Assembly: GCA_944739405.2 (NCBI GenBank) | Contig: OX123191.2 | Span: 9,342,830-9,406,829 of the forward strand | DNA from: Euclidia mi | Lineage: Eukaryota > Arthropoda > Insecta > Lepidoptera > Erebidae | DNA: 64,000 nucleotides | Direction of reading: 5' to 3' | Part shown: in pieces, positions 12,148 through 23,560 of the stretch | Layout of the letters: each line of letters opens with the position of its first letter | Numbering within the stretch: position 1 is the stretch's first letter | The notes under the pieces: model-generated | Seen by the model: only the letters and a program-made list of their open reading frames with translations | Database searches by the model: none | What the model was told of the DNA's origin: nothing | Position numbers and translations under genes: made by a program

Positions 12148-12454
12148 AAATAGTGTGACGAATGTGGACGAAGTTGACGGAGCCCTGCTTCGCAGGGCTC
12201 CTATTTTTGGGTTAAGGGTAAAAAAAGAACCCTAACCTAACTAACCTATCCGAGTCGGATTGCACTGAGTCGGGGTGTTAACGATAATTAATTCAACTTC
12301 AGTTTATTAAACTAGTGTGAAGAATGTGGACTAAGTTGACGGAGCCCTGCTTCGCAGGTTCGCAGGGCTCCTATTTTTGGGTTGAGGGTCAAAATAGGAC
12401 CCTAACCTATCCGAGTCGGATTGCACTGAGTCGAGGTGTTAACGATAATTAATT
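12132..12454 (+). repeat. Two-copy tandem repeat with hairpins, period 162 bp
   Basis: Units begin CAACTTCAGTTTATTAAA at 12132 and 12294 and share CCTAACCTATCCGAGTCGGA, TTGCACTGAGTCG and GGTGTTAACGATAATTAATT. Each has a hairpin: GGAGCCCTGC-TTC-GCAGGGCTCC at 12179-12201, and a version at 12341-12371 lengthened by an 8-bp duplication in the loop. Confidence 0.85.
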
Positions 12455-12721
12455 TCGACCTAACAATATAATGTAATATTTTCATAATTATATCAAATTT
12501 TGATTATGTCAAGTGTCGATTATAAGATGTGTTACTTATGGAAACTAATTATTATATATATAACAACTTATAGAGAGTCATTTTATGGCAAATAAAAGTT
12601 ACCGCTGTTGAGTTGTTAAAGCAAACGTTATTAGTATAAATAATAATAGTGCAAGTAAATATTATGATCAGGCATGATTATGGCAAACAATATTAGTGCA
12701 AATGAATTTATGGAAAACGAG

Positions 12722-13869
12722 AGAATACCCACATGGACACTAGGTTGTTATTAGTTAGAAAGCCTGAATGTGGCAGTGATTCTCCCTAAAGATCAAAGGC
12801 CTGCGTGGTTGACATTGACGTAAAAAAACCTCACGTTTCCCAACAGAAAAGGGCAAATAATACACACGAACTTCCTTCTAAAATCTTTCATTTACCCTAA
12901 GCACAAAGCATTTTAAGCAAAATAAATAGAATGCGCATACATAGAATGCGCGTCTTAATTAGATTGCTTAGAATATAAGTCAATAATGAAGTATTATAAT
13001 TAGCGTTTTTGAGCTTGTAACTTAAGATGGAGGGTTAGTTTATAAGTTATGGTAAACAAATTTAATTTTGGGGATGCAGATTGGGTTATTATTCTAATAA
13101 TTCCTGCTCTAGAAATATTCCTGTGTCGCGGGTGTCTAAACAAAATTTTGATCAATAGACACGAAGAGCAGACTCGAAACAATTATTTGATTTTGTTTTT
13201 AATAATAATAAGCGGCAAACGAGCAGACGGATCGCCTTATGGTAAGCAATTACTGCCGCCCACAAGCAACACTACAGTCCACACCGGAGTCACAAGTGCG
13301 TTGCCGCCCCTTGGGGTTGGGTAAAGAGATAGCATGGGAGTGGGATGACGCAGAAGGAATAGGGGATAAGGCCTCCGGCACTCTCACACATCGAACGAAA
13401 ACTGTTACTTTACGTCGATTTTCTGTGAGAAGGTAGTACTTCTCCGGTTAAAACGGCCCGTTCATGCTGAAATCAGCAAGGCTCTGCTACCTTTAATAGA
13501 TGCTCATACAAAGTGGTGTCTTGTATGAAAATCGAACGCACGACACTCGGCGACAATTGCGCTATCCGTAGAGATTTGTTTCATTCGATATTCTTTTAGA
13601 ATGTTAACATTACTAGCTTTAGCATCAGGTTTCACACACCAATGAAAGGTAGGTTTATCAAAGAAACAAGCTTGGAATGTCTATATATATATTTCCAACT
13701 TGAAAAATAATAGTTGCCCTGATACCTTACCTTACCTAGCTTCACCGCGTATTTCTTACCATTCAGAAAAAATCTAGCGTATATCTATCTAAAAGGTCTA
13801 ACCTACTTTAATGCTAGATATATATTTTTATAGACTTACGCCTGTATCCCTGAAGGGGTAGGCAGAGGT
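12722..13869 (-). repeat. Right arm of large inverted repeat
   Basis: Reverse complement of 10131-11281, with few differences (for example near 12837 versus 11160, and 12920 versus 11075). The arm ends at 13869, within the copied SINE tail. It is followed by ACAGAG (as at 8848-8853) and about 5 novel bases, and then the right copy of the direct duplication begins. Confidence 0.9.
13196..13490 (-). repeat. Family D dispersed repeat (inverted twin)
   Basis: Copy of the repeat at 10511-10803 carried in the right palindrome arm. It is not an independent insertion. Confidence 0.75.
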
Positions 13870-13880
13870 ACAGAGAATTA

Positions 13881-15342
13881 GCTTTATAAAGAGCAATTGC
13901 CGCCTGATCTCCGCTACTCACAAATATTGCTATCTCAACTTTTGTCATAGGTTTGTGCTTCTTCTATTTAAATAATCCCCGAGCTTATACGTATGAAAAT
14001 GAAATATATGCACATGCGTACCCTATCATAAGTAGTATTCACTTTATCACCTTATTTTGAGCAGTTTCAGATTTGCAAAAAATACGTGCCATTCTAAAGC
14101 ATCGTATTCACTTAACTTTCAGCTCATATTCCTTTGTGGAGTTCTTTACATAACTTAGTTTTGAAGAATTCAAGTTAACTCCTTGTGGAGGACTTTATGT
14201 GTTATAATATAAGGCTTATTTTGCAATGTGTTGCGGGTAATATATTTTGGTAGCAGAAGTGGCCGTCCGTTGACAGACGACGACACTGCGAAGCTCTTTC
14301 TTGTTTTCTTGGTCCTTTAACTCGATTTAGGCAAATGAAATCTTTGACTCGAGTCATCTGTTAGAGAGAGATGTAGATATATGTCTGAAAGGGACATAAA
14401 CAGTGGTCCTTGTTGAGTAATCGTTTGGAAACCGAACTTTGCCAAACTTGTAAAGTGGATTTTTGCGATTTTTTTATTTTTATGAAACAGTAAATGGCTA
14501 CGGCGAGACATTTTCGTTGATTGTTTATTGGCTGTGATCGTTTCGTATTTTTTGTTAAAAGTATTAACAAGACATTGTAGCGTTCAAGGGATGATTGAAT
14601 AATAAAGATTCAATCAAAGGAGTTGATTTATATATAGGTAACCAGAAATAAATTAAAAGTGCTCTGCCTCCAAGATTGAGGACCCGAACGAAGTGATGAG
14701 CGGTGTGATAGATAGCGGAGCGATTATGTATTATGTATTTACAACTGAATATTTACTATAGTTCAAACCTCTTAAAAGGTGAATATGCTATGAATTACCT
14801 TTGATATGGAACGGTAAAAATCAGTTCCTTTTTACTAAAATTTAACCTCGACAAAATTAACTGAACAGCTAATATTTTTTTTAGATTTCAGCAATGGCCC
14901 ATAACGAAAGTTGTTTATTAAGAACCCAATTTCATGAAATTTAGCATTAAAGACTGCCTCCGCGGTCCAGTGGATAGCGAATGCGACTGCTGATTGGACG
15001 TCCCGGTTTCGATTCCCGGGCCGGGCAAACGTGTTACTGGATTTTTCCGAATTCTCAGTAGCAGCACGGAGTCTGGTGATGTGCCCGGTAACAGCAATAG
15101 GCTCGCCCCCTATTACGTGGGACCTAAAAATTCATGGCGAAATGTGGGTGTAATGTTACACCTCTGCCTACCCCTTCAGGGATACAGGCGTAAGTCTATA
15201 AAAATATATATCTAGCATTAAAGTTGGTTAGACCTTTTAGATAGATATACGCTAGATTTTTTTCTGAATGGTAAGAAATACGCGGTGAAGCTAGGTAAGG
15301 TAAGGTATCAGGGCAACTATTATTTTTCAAGTTGGAAATATC
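13881..15342 (+). repeat. Direct duplication, right copy
   Basis: Copy of 8853-10313 at an offset of 5028-5029 bp. After 15342 the sequence diverges from what follows the left copy: ATATCATGC here against ATATATAT there. Confidence 0.9.
14953..15212 (+). mobile_element. SINE, family A (duplicated copy)
   Basis: Same insertion as 9924-10183, with TAGCATTAAAG at 14942-14952 and 15213-15223. It reached this place by segmental duplication rather than by a separate retrotransposition. Confidence 0.9.
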
Positions 15343-15417
15343 ATGCAGTGAGCTTATACTAGCTTGAACTTCTCTGAATTAAATATTTGTAAAGTCCCTG
15401 ATAGAGAAGCAAGAAAC

Positions 15418-15672
15418 ATCAGAGGAGTCACAAGTGCGTTGCCGCCCTTTGAGTTAGGAAGAGGGATGGGAAGACGAGTGGGATGAGGGAGAGGGAATAG
15501 GGGATGGGACCTTTGGCACTCTCACTCACCGAACGAAACGCAACAGTATAGGTACTGTTACTTTACGTCGATTTTCTGTGAGAGATAAGAACTTCCCCGG
15601 TCGAGCCAGCCCATTCACGCTGAAATTAGCAAGGCTCTACTAACTATCTGAAATCAGCAAGGCTCTACTACC
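15418..15672 (-). repeat. Family D dispersed repeat, partial
   Basis: Reverse-orientation copy lacking the 3' tail: GAGTCACAAGTGCGTTGCCG, then TTACTTTACGTCGATTTTCT, then TTAGCAAGGCTCTACTA. The last motif is repeated about 35 bp further on, so the 5' end has a small local duplication. Confidence 0.7.
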
Positions 15673-16990
15673 TATACCAGGTTTAGACAAGTATCAGTTT
15701 ATTTGAGGGTACTGACTCCCCGTAACGACTGTCAAAGATCTTCATGACAGCCGGGACCGACTAAGCGTCTACCTATTTTAATATGCTTGCATACTCACTA
15801 TAGTTTTCAGCACAATATTTTCCGAGGATACGTACTAAAATGTTTTCGTTCACTGGATATAGTATTATCGTCACATATTTCAGTCTGCTCAAGAGCATAT
15901 TATGGGCAGGAATAGGTAAATACATTGCAGAAATGAGAAATGTTGTGGTGTTGATAGTATCTAAAGGGATGCCATAACATATACAATATGGAGAGGCCGT
16001 TTCATCTCACATTATACAGCCTATCACCGTTTTCTTCTGGACATACGCCACAACAAATTGGTGGCAAAAAAGCATTGAAATTCAATCGGAGTGTACCATG
16101 CTATCCAGACGGGTTGGAATAGGCAGTGATCTCGCGTTTTTCGACTCTTTCCAAAGATACTATTGCCTTAGAATATTATTTAGTCGCCTCTTATGACATC
16201 TACGGAATGAAATCGACTAAGGCTTAAAGGTCTCCAGTGAATGACTATTCACTGCAGGCCGTTAAGCCTTATTATAATCGAATGGAATAATCTGTGATGC
16301 AGAAACGAAACCATAGAAATATAAACGATTCTCAGAAATTCGTAGGCTGTTACGGGACTGCTCCCGACCGTACTCAACGCAAGATGCCTACAGATGTTCG
16401 TTGGTGAACTGATCTCGCACGATTGCTTTTGTATGAAAAAACATAATGGTCCGTGCGTATCACTATCCCCGGCTATTCCCGGCCAGATGTCGTTCAGCCA
16501 AAATCCGGCGCCATATTTGAATTAGGCACTGCTAGTTATTTACGCGCTATTTAACGTTTCCGGAGTTTCATCAGAAGGAATGTACAATTGGCTTGTATAT
16601 TATTATATTATTTATATTATAAATTTTGATGAAAAGACTCATACAATGAGTAGATTACATCGTACCGTGTAAATATCTTCGTTCATTGGATCATGGTAAA
16701 CCAATATAAGAGACCGGGTACGATCATCCCTTCTTATTTGCTAAGCTCAGCATTTTGGTTATCTCATTAGGTATATCGATTGAGGGTTCGCTACAAATTG
16801 TTTGTGATGTTACCGATGTTTACATGGTTGAGAGAAAGATTATGTTTTAGGAATACCTATGCTTTTTTGCGCTGAAGAATTATGTTTACAATGTGGTGAT
16901 GGACTAAGAATACAAAGCGTTTCTACCTTATGCAGCGAACAGCTACAGAAATAAGACAACATCGAAAAGCGCCATCTACCCAGTGACGAC
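15673..16990. other. Unassigned stretch
   Basis: No coding region recognised. 'agtcgcctcttatgacatc' at about 16180-16200 resembles a tail motif at 20898-20930, so a LINE 3'-end fragment may lie here on the minus strand. Confidence 0.35.
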
Positions 16991-16999
16991 GGAACTACT

Positions 17000-17560
17000 A
17001 CGACACTTCTTCACCTAACGGAAATATTCAAACGATCCTGAACCGCGCAAGCAACGTTCGCAAGCCAAGCGGCATATGTATATACAACTTCGAAAGTATG
17101 TCCGTCGGCCTGCAGGCCACCAAGCACGACCACCGCTTGGTTACAGGCTCCTCCCTCTAGTTGGAGGAGCACCACACCTTTATCCTCCACATTGGTGACC
17201 CCGACGTGACCTGAAGCAGCCTTCACCGGTCAGATTACCAGCAGCTCCCGATGTGATCTGAAGCAGCCTTCAGTGGTCAGATCAACAACAGCAGCATCGT
17301 CGTCATCTTTGCCTCGCCTCAATCCGTACTTCACCGATATCCTGCCTGATAGGTCAGCAATCAAGTCACCGCCAGCCAGCATCTTCGGCCTGGGTCCAAC
17401 CGTAGGCCATGCAGACTTGCATACCTAGTTCTCCCTGCATCCTCTCCAGCGCAAAGGCACACCACACACGGTCCTCGTAAGCAGCGCACATCGCTCCCGT
17501 CTACGCAGCAGTGCCACTACGCAACCACTTCGCAGCCATTACGCATTTGACTTCTGCCTT
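17000..17560 (+). mobile_element. Possible LTR-retrotransposon remnant (LTR end, PBS, leader)
   Basis: At 17193-17209 lies TGGTGACCCCGACGTGA, complementary to the 3' end of insect tRNA-Trp as I remember it. It follows CTCCACA, a plausible LTR 3' end, after one spacer base. The sequence on both sides is richer in GC than the surroundings. Just downstream, CTGAAGCAGCCTTCA occurs twice, about 50 bp apart. No intact gag or pol is visible, and I cannot place the left end of the LTR. Confidence 0.5.
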
Positions 17561-17717
17561 TGCTTTCTTTTCCTCACACGCTTCACCTTATACCTCGAAA
17601 CATAAACACGCATATTGTAAGTGACAACAATCACTTCACCTATTTCATTTTCACTCCGTGGGTGCTGTTTATGACTAAGTATATAATACACCTAGCAAAT
17701 CTTTGGGCAGAGATGGC

Positions 17718-17925
17718 AATCTCGTTATCACATATGCGTATGCGACTGCTGATCGGTGGTCCCGGGTTCGATTCCCGGGTCGGGCAAAAGTGTTACCGGG
17801 TTTTTCCGAATACTCAGTAGCAGCCCGGGGTCTGGTGATGTGCCCGGTAACGGTAATAGGCTCGCCCCCTATTACGTGGGACCTGAAAATTCATGGCGAA
17901 ATGTGGGTGTAATATTTACACCCCA
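17718..17925 (+). mobile_element. SINE, family A, 3'-shortened
   Basis: B box GGGTTCGATTCCCGGGTCGG and body up to GTGGGTGTAATATTTACACC, but the final CCTTCGGGG tail is missing. The first part of the head is altered. Confidence 0.8.
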
Positions 17926-18588
17926 AAAGTCCTAGTCTATTACTTTACGTAATTTGGAAACCTAGGAAATCATAATCCTAAATCCCCTCCTACAAACGTA
18001 TTTACAAAAACACACCTCACCGGCAGTCAAAAGGGTAGAAAAACGTTATGATAAGTTTCGTGAAGGTCGAGGAAAAGTAACGGTCGGAAATGTAAATCAT
18101 ATATCGCAGGGGTCAAGGCCTGAACGGATTACTGAGCCTTAATGGGCCTCCCCGGGGATGGGCCTATGACATACTGGTGGCACCCCTGAATAAATAATAA
18201 CATCCTGACCACACACTCGCCAAAGTCACTCGTCAAACCGAGAACAATATGTGAAAATAAAACATTTGTGTAAAATTGTGAAATTGAATACGAACGTAAG
18301 CGTTATTTGGTGTAAAACCTTTGTGGGTAGAGAGATAGGGATAGGAGATAGACCTATTTCACACTGCTGTGGAAATTGGTTGGACAATAGTGTTGGCACT
18401 GCTTTGACGATGGACTGGAGTAATGTGCATTTGCGTGCATATTTTTTATAATATATACTACGGAAATAAGAAAATAAGAAAGGGTGCATATGGTTCCCAC
18501 CAAGAACTTAGGGTCCCAAGCCAACCTCACCTGCAAGTGGTGCACCTGCCGATCAACGGACGAGGCTCTGGCAAACAAAATATCCCGA

Positions 18589-18697
18589 TAAGCAGCAATA
18601 GGCTCGCCACCTATTACGTGGGATCAAAACACTGGCGAAAAGTGGGCGTTTAATATGCCTCTGCCTACCCCTTCGGGGAAACAGGCGTGAGTCTATG
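18589..18697 (+). mobile_element. SINE, family A, 5'-truncated
   Basis: Only the 3' half is present: AATAGGCTCGCCACCTATTA, then CCCCTTCGGGGAAACAGGCG and GAGTCTATGTATG. The tail is not poly(A), which matches the (TATG)-like ends at 20591 and 43406. Confidence 0.75.
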
Positions 18698-18937
18698 TAT
18701 GAAAGACGTGGGTATAGACTAAATTTTGTTGGTCTATCTGTCCAGAAGATGCCATGCGTAGAACCGGAATACTTCACTCGTTGCTATACTATTCTGACAA
18801 AATGCGCGAACATGTGCAAAAGTGAAAATGAAACAATAATTAATTTTGAGTTTTGTACGAGGTTCCTCATCTCTAGAGTCTTCGTTTTTAGCTTTTGCAG
18901 CTAGTTATCATTAGTATGTTATTTTTAACATTAGTTT

Positions 18938-19010
18938 TACACTGTCTTTCGGGATATAAACCATGTACCGTTGTTTCGAGTAACCGATATTTCTGCACTG
19001 TTACAAGACC
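18938..19010 (-). mobile_element. Penelope-type tail fragment
   Basis: On the minus strand, AAATATCGGTTACTCGAAAC is followed by ATATCCCGAAAGACAGT. The same tail is at the 3' end of the GIY-YIG-bearing element (43150-43232) and at 50790-50885 and 55898-55975. Confidence 0.65.
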
Positions 19011-19583
19011 TAAGCGTGAACATATCGCTTTACAATTTCTATTTAACCATTTCGGGTGCAGAATTATGAAAAAGAAACCTTGGTGAATGTTTACGCTATG
19101 AAATAAACGCACTGTTTAAATTTTATGTCTCTAGCTACAGTAACAGGCTACGCGATAATACTAGGGGAAGCTTTTTGTAAAGATTTACAGATCCTACTCC
19201 ATCAAAATTAGTCTAGGTAATAATGCCCATGGCATTAAGTTCTGTACACCAACTGTGCATAAAGTGAATTAAATAAATAAAAGACAGAGGGCACATAAGT
19301 CAACATCATATTTGACTTACCTCGAAGACAGTTAGCCAAACTTAGTTACTAAGGTTCCTAACTAGTTGGGGTGGGCCTATATTTTCTCTACGCGTCAAGT
19401 TGAGCGCTGTCGTTAATTCATAATTAATCAACCCTTTTCATTGCGAAATATCTAAGTTTTAGGTGAGCTACTATGGACAGATGGGTTTTGCCGGGTTTTG
19501 TGACGTTTCCTTGTAATATATTTATGAGATTCGTTTGATAAGATGGCAGTAAATAGATTTATATATTTCGCCACCTGATCTCT

Positions 19584-19790
19584 GACTGCTTCCGTGATTC
19601 AGTGGATAGCGTATGTGTCTGCTGATTGGGAAGTCCCGGGTTCGATTCCTGAATCGGGCAAAATTATATTGAGTGTTCTGGATACTCAATAGCAGCATGG
19701 AGTCTGGTAATCTGCCTGGTATCAGAAATAGGCTCTAAAAATTCAAAATATGGCGAAATATGGGTGTAATATTACACCTCTGGTTACCAT
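19584..19790 (+). mobile_element. SINE, family A, diverged
   Basis: Head ACTGCTTCCGTGATTCAGTG, B box GGGTTCGATTCCTGAATCGG, and a body that lacks the CTCGCCCC block. It ends near ACACCTCTGGTTACC, without the CCTTCGGGG motif. Confidence 0.75.
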
Positions 19791-20590
19791 CTTAGCTAAA
19801 GTGTATCCTAGGGACTCATAAGGTGGAAAGGATCGGGCAGGTGAGGGCTTGTAGACTGCCCTGGGATTAGTTTTGGTTGGACATGGTGCAATGAAAAAAC
19901 ACTGGACAGCTCATGTATCCTGTCTCTCCCCGTAAGCCGTCCTTGGTCGGAAGTCAGCGTGGTTTTTAGTGGTAACACCACATACGCCGGCTCAAAATTT
20001 GCTAAAATCCCACACGGTTTTCTACCTCGTAACAAAAAAAGGACTCACAAGGTTCATATTTTATGTAAACAGCCGGAATATTATGCGTAATTTGACGGTA
20101 AACGCGAGTAATCAATCATGCCCTAAAGGCATTCATGCGCTTACAAACCTAACGGATTTATTGTACGCGGAATAAAATATGTGAGGTTATATGGTGTGTT
20201 TTGCAACTCCTCTTACCACTTGAGTGTCGCGTGGTGTATATTATATGGGCGTTGATATATTTTTTTAATGTTCCGTTGATTTGTTAAATAAAAGATGAGA
20301 ACCATTTTTAATACAGAGTGGGTTATGTTTAGCTGGCTTATTCGTAAATGCGTACCTAGTACTTAAATAATAGTGCATAGCTTTTTTTATTTGTTTACTT
20401 TGTTGTAACAATGTAAGCAAAATGACACTGTGATATTATTTTGTGATAATATTGTGACTAAGTGTTTAAACTGGAGCATTTCGCGTTCTTTAGTCTCTAC
20501 CTACCCAATCGGACAGGTGTGACGATAGATATAAATTTTGCAAAAATAAGTAGAAATAAAATCGAAAATTTAAAGCAATTTCGTCTTTTT

Positions 20591-20850
20591 ACATACATAC
20601 ATAACGTCACGCCTTTTATCCCCGAAGGGTAGGCAGAGGTGTATTTCTACACCCACTTTTCGCCAGATATACTTTGGTCCCACGTAATAAAGGGCGAGCC
20701 TATTGCCGTACCGGGCACATTTCCAGACTCCGTGCGGCTACTGAGAATTTCGTGACAGAAAAACCCAATAACACTGCCCGACCCAGGAATCGAACCCGGA
20801 ACCTCCCGATCCCACGCGCACATTTATGCCGCGAGACCAACGAGGCAGTC
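20591..20850 (-). mobile_element. SINE, family A, minus strand
   Basis: Complete copy: the head is at 20850 and the B box is GGTTCGATTCCTGGGTCGGG on the minus strand. The tail is ACCCTTCGGGGATAAAAGGC followed by a TATG-type microsatellite (20591-20602), not poly(A). Confidence 0.85.
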
Positions 20851-20897
20851 GTATAAGGTTTGATGTCGAGTTTTCCTACGCAAAGATGGTATTTGCA

Positions 20898-20972
20898 TCG
20901 TGTCGCCTTTTGCGACACCCACGGGAAGATAGGGGGTGGTGACACTTGTATTCTATGCCGTCAACCACACGG
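20898..20972 (+). repeat. Dispersed repeat tail, probably a LINE 3' end
   Basis: GTCGCCTTTTGCGACACCCA is followed by GGGAAGATAGGGGGTGGTGA and CCACACGGC. I recognise the motif as a common lepidopteran repeat, but the parent family is unknown to me. Confidence 0.45.
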
Positions 20973-21542
20973 CTTTTTAATTATATTATACCAGTAAGCT
21001 GTGCAAACGTACTAAAACGTAAAGAATGAACACATTTACACACATACACAAACACACAGATTCGCTAACACCCAACACGAAACATAAGAGAAACCAAAAT
21101 TGCTTGCACAGAATAGGAATAACGATAAGGAAAATAGAGGCCTTCCCATCGCTCTTTATGAGGTATAGAAAAACAACTACATACGTACATCAAAAGACAA
21201 AGACATATCCCTGGCGGAGCTAATCCCCGTAAAGAAAACTTAATAAGTCCGGCCCATAGTACATTTACTTTGCAGGGTTGACATACAAACAAAACTTATA
21301 CTAACTTTCTTAAAACATTTGCATAAATTTGTTCTTTTGCATCAAAGGGCCAAAAGACAAACATTAAGTGACGCCCCAGGCTCAACTTGAGTCAATAGAA
21401 TACCGCTTATTTAATATGCAGTAACACCTACAAAATATTATATGTGGCACCCTTTATAAAGGGATTTGGTTAAGGGTGGGTTCGCTCGCCGAGTGTTTTT
21501 TTGGTTGGATTGTAAGTGTGACTTGCTGTGTTTTAAGGGTGT

Positions 21543-21604
21543 ACCAAACCCAGTCACGATTACCCTAACCACAGTTAGGGTAATCGTGAAGTACTGGGTT
21601 TGGT
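21543..21604. repeat. Long hairpin, 27-bp stem
   Basis: The arm ACCAAACCCAGT plus CACGATTACCCTAAC (21543-21569) faces its reverse complement at 21574-21604, which has four extra bases (AAGT). The loop is only CACA. Confidence 0.85.
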
Positions 21605-22761
21605 CTTGACAGTGATTATGTTTCCTGTGATCGCCCAGTAGGGAATCCAAGATAGTTATCTAATCGAAAATTGTGGATTGGACTCCAAAGCGCGCATTAC
21701 TTTATTTTTGAATTTATGTGGGTAGTAAATTGTCATCTACGGCTTTTGTCAAGTTTTGAAGTAGCTAAACGTAGCCGTCGCCTGATTAACAGGTGCATGT
21801 TTGATAGACGTTAATAGGTTAGTACCTACTCTTAGAGTATTCTTTGGCACTGCATCGGGAATTTCTTCGTTCGTTCTTCACTTGGCACAAAACTTTGTAT
21901 GGACCACTTTGGGTTTTGAGCGTACGCAGGTCTTGTTCATGTTTAAAGAGTTTTGCTATAATTAATTCATAGGTAATACTAGCAATACAGAAAAAAAGAT
22001 TAAGAAAAGGAACAGCAATCGAGATGGCTTAATTGGCTTAATTCACCGTTCGATTTTACTGAAAAACTTAATCAATAATAATGAATGTCCACTAATAGCA
22101 AAAAAAATTGAGCTACTTCGCCTTAAAATAATTTTAAGAATGAGATGCGAAACGTCTGTCTGTATCTTACCCCCAAGGGTATTACTCCTACGTTATATAT
22201 TATTAGGACATATTATTATCTTTATTATTATGTATTACCGTCTTACCTTGTGGCCTTTAATTCTGTTTGGAGATTAAATTATTTCCTTAGTAATATGACT
22301 TACTTTCGTATCTTTATTTTCAAAGATATATGAGCTTTTTGATAATATATGGTTGAAATTAATGGAAACGTAAGAAAATTAGGATAGGTATGTTTGTAAT
22401 TTTCTTTTTAATATTTTGGTTGGTTAGCAATGAGCTGCCTGTCTGATGGTGAGTATTTATTGAGCCGAGATTCCTCCGTCGTTGAACTGAAAGGCTCGCT
22501 AAACTTTTAAAATACTTCGCGCGTAAAACGCCAAAGATTGTTATGGTCAACGCAGTACCTCCTACATGGTTATCTTTTTATTTTGATGTAGCAATATTTT
22601 TGGACTAAAAAATATTCAATATCAATCGACTTGGTCCTTCGAAAGAGTTTACTCGATTAACTGCTCGGTTAGTCTTCTGCAGTATATCGGCAATCATTGA
22701 AGGTAATTTTATGTGTGGCAATTATATATACCTATATAGAGAATTAGATATATATATAATT

Positions 22762-22795
22762 ATATTTCTTTACAACTTTGGTTGTAAAGAAATAT
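22762..22795. repeat. Perfect 15-bp hairpin
   Basis: ATATTTCTTTACAAC (22762-22776), loop TTTG, then GTTGTAAAGAAATAT (22781-22795). Confidence 0.85.
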
Positions 22796-23186
22796 TAAAA
22801 TATATATCCAATAAACGCAGAAAACATGAAAGTTTTGTGTCTTTCCCTGCTTCAAAAGTAAACGACTTACAAACCATATCACGTTTGTTAAGTAGCATGT
22901 GGTTATAATTCCATCGATAGAGGTTGCTGTCTCGTGTTTCTTTAGGACGTGAGTACTCGTAAATAACACACTGCTGATTTTGCGCTTTTATTATGTGGCT
23001 CTATTTACCAAACTGTTTATTCATGAAATCTTTGGCAGAACCTGTTTCGATTTCTTTTTGGTGAAAGTTTTATGATATAATGATTTCAAATGCCGTGTAT
23101 TCATAACGTATGGTTCACGACGGTAACATAGAAGCTTATTAGCTCTTTTACCACTGGTCTGACTCTAGAAGTAAAAATTAGTACAA

Positions 23187-23189
<3 letters not shown>

Positions 23190-23217
<28 letters not shown>

Positions 23218-23560
23218 CCAGTACTTGTTACATTATAATAAATAATAAAAAACAGAATTAATAAGATAAAAACTAAATGTACAACATTCTAAAAAATAGT
23301 ATAGATAAAAAAGAAAAACAGACAATAAAATATTAAGTAACTAAAAACTAAATTGGGAAACACAATAAGAAGAGAAAGGAAAAAGACAATAAGACAATTT
23401 TAATAAAAAACTTAAATTAATCTTAATAATCTTAGAAGTCTTGTTTTAAATGTGGAGAGCTTGTCCGCAAATATCACTTTACCCGATATGGCATTGTATG
23501 CTTTTTATACAAATCGTGTAAGTTCAGAAGGATCGGACGGCAGCCATATTATGCATGCAA
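23190..23560 (-). mobile_element. 3' end of a CR1/Jockey-group LINE
   Basis: An (ATTT)n run at 23190-23214 is the inverted (AAAT)n tail of a minus-strand LINE, adjoining AGTACTGGTTGTCCT on that strand. Further in, a short conceptual frame (about 23440-23520) reads ISGKVIFADKLSTFKTRLLR, which resembles a LINE C-terminus and is interrupted by stops. Heavily 5'-truncated and dead. Confidence 0.55.

Larger units (their letters stand above)
11273..12730. mobile_element. Unclassified transposon-like core between the inverted arms
   Basis: It is bounded by GGGTATTCT (11273-11281) and AGAATACCC (12722-12730), a 9-bp inverted terminus that is also the inner edge of the flanking arms. There is no long ORF. 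The motif TTGCCATAA or TGCCATAA repeats at about 11906-12000, and its reverse complement recurs near 12583 and 12676. The right end (12660-12728) has a second copy, inverted, at 61231-61297. A two-copy tandem repeat with strong hairpins sits in the middle (12114-12454). Clustered subterminal motifs of this kind are often transposase-binding sites. A non-autonomous DNA transposon is the best guess. Confidence 0.5.
20973..23189. other. Unassigned stretch with two hairpins
   Basis: No coding region recognised. Notable hairpins are at 21543-21604 and 22762-22795. Confidence 0.45.

Noticed and set aside
12225..12250. Insect telomeric repeat (CCTAA)n
   Set aside because: Only about three imperfect units within a unit of the 162-bp tandem repeat. 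Too short to be telomeric.
10567..13436. Pairs of nearly identical small ORFs in opposite orientation (for example 10679-10954 and 13049-13324)
   Set aside because: These are the same repeat copied by the inverted duplication, not a conserved gene pair.
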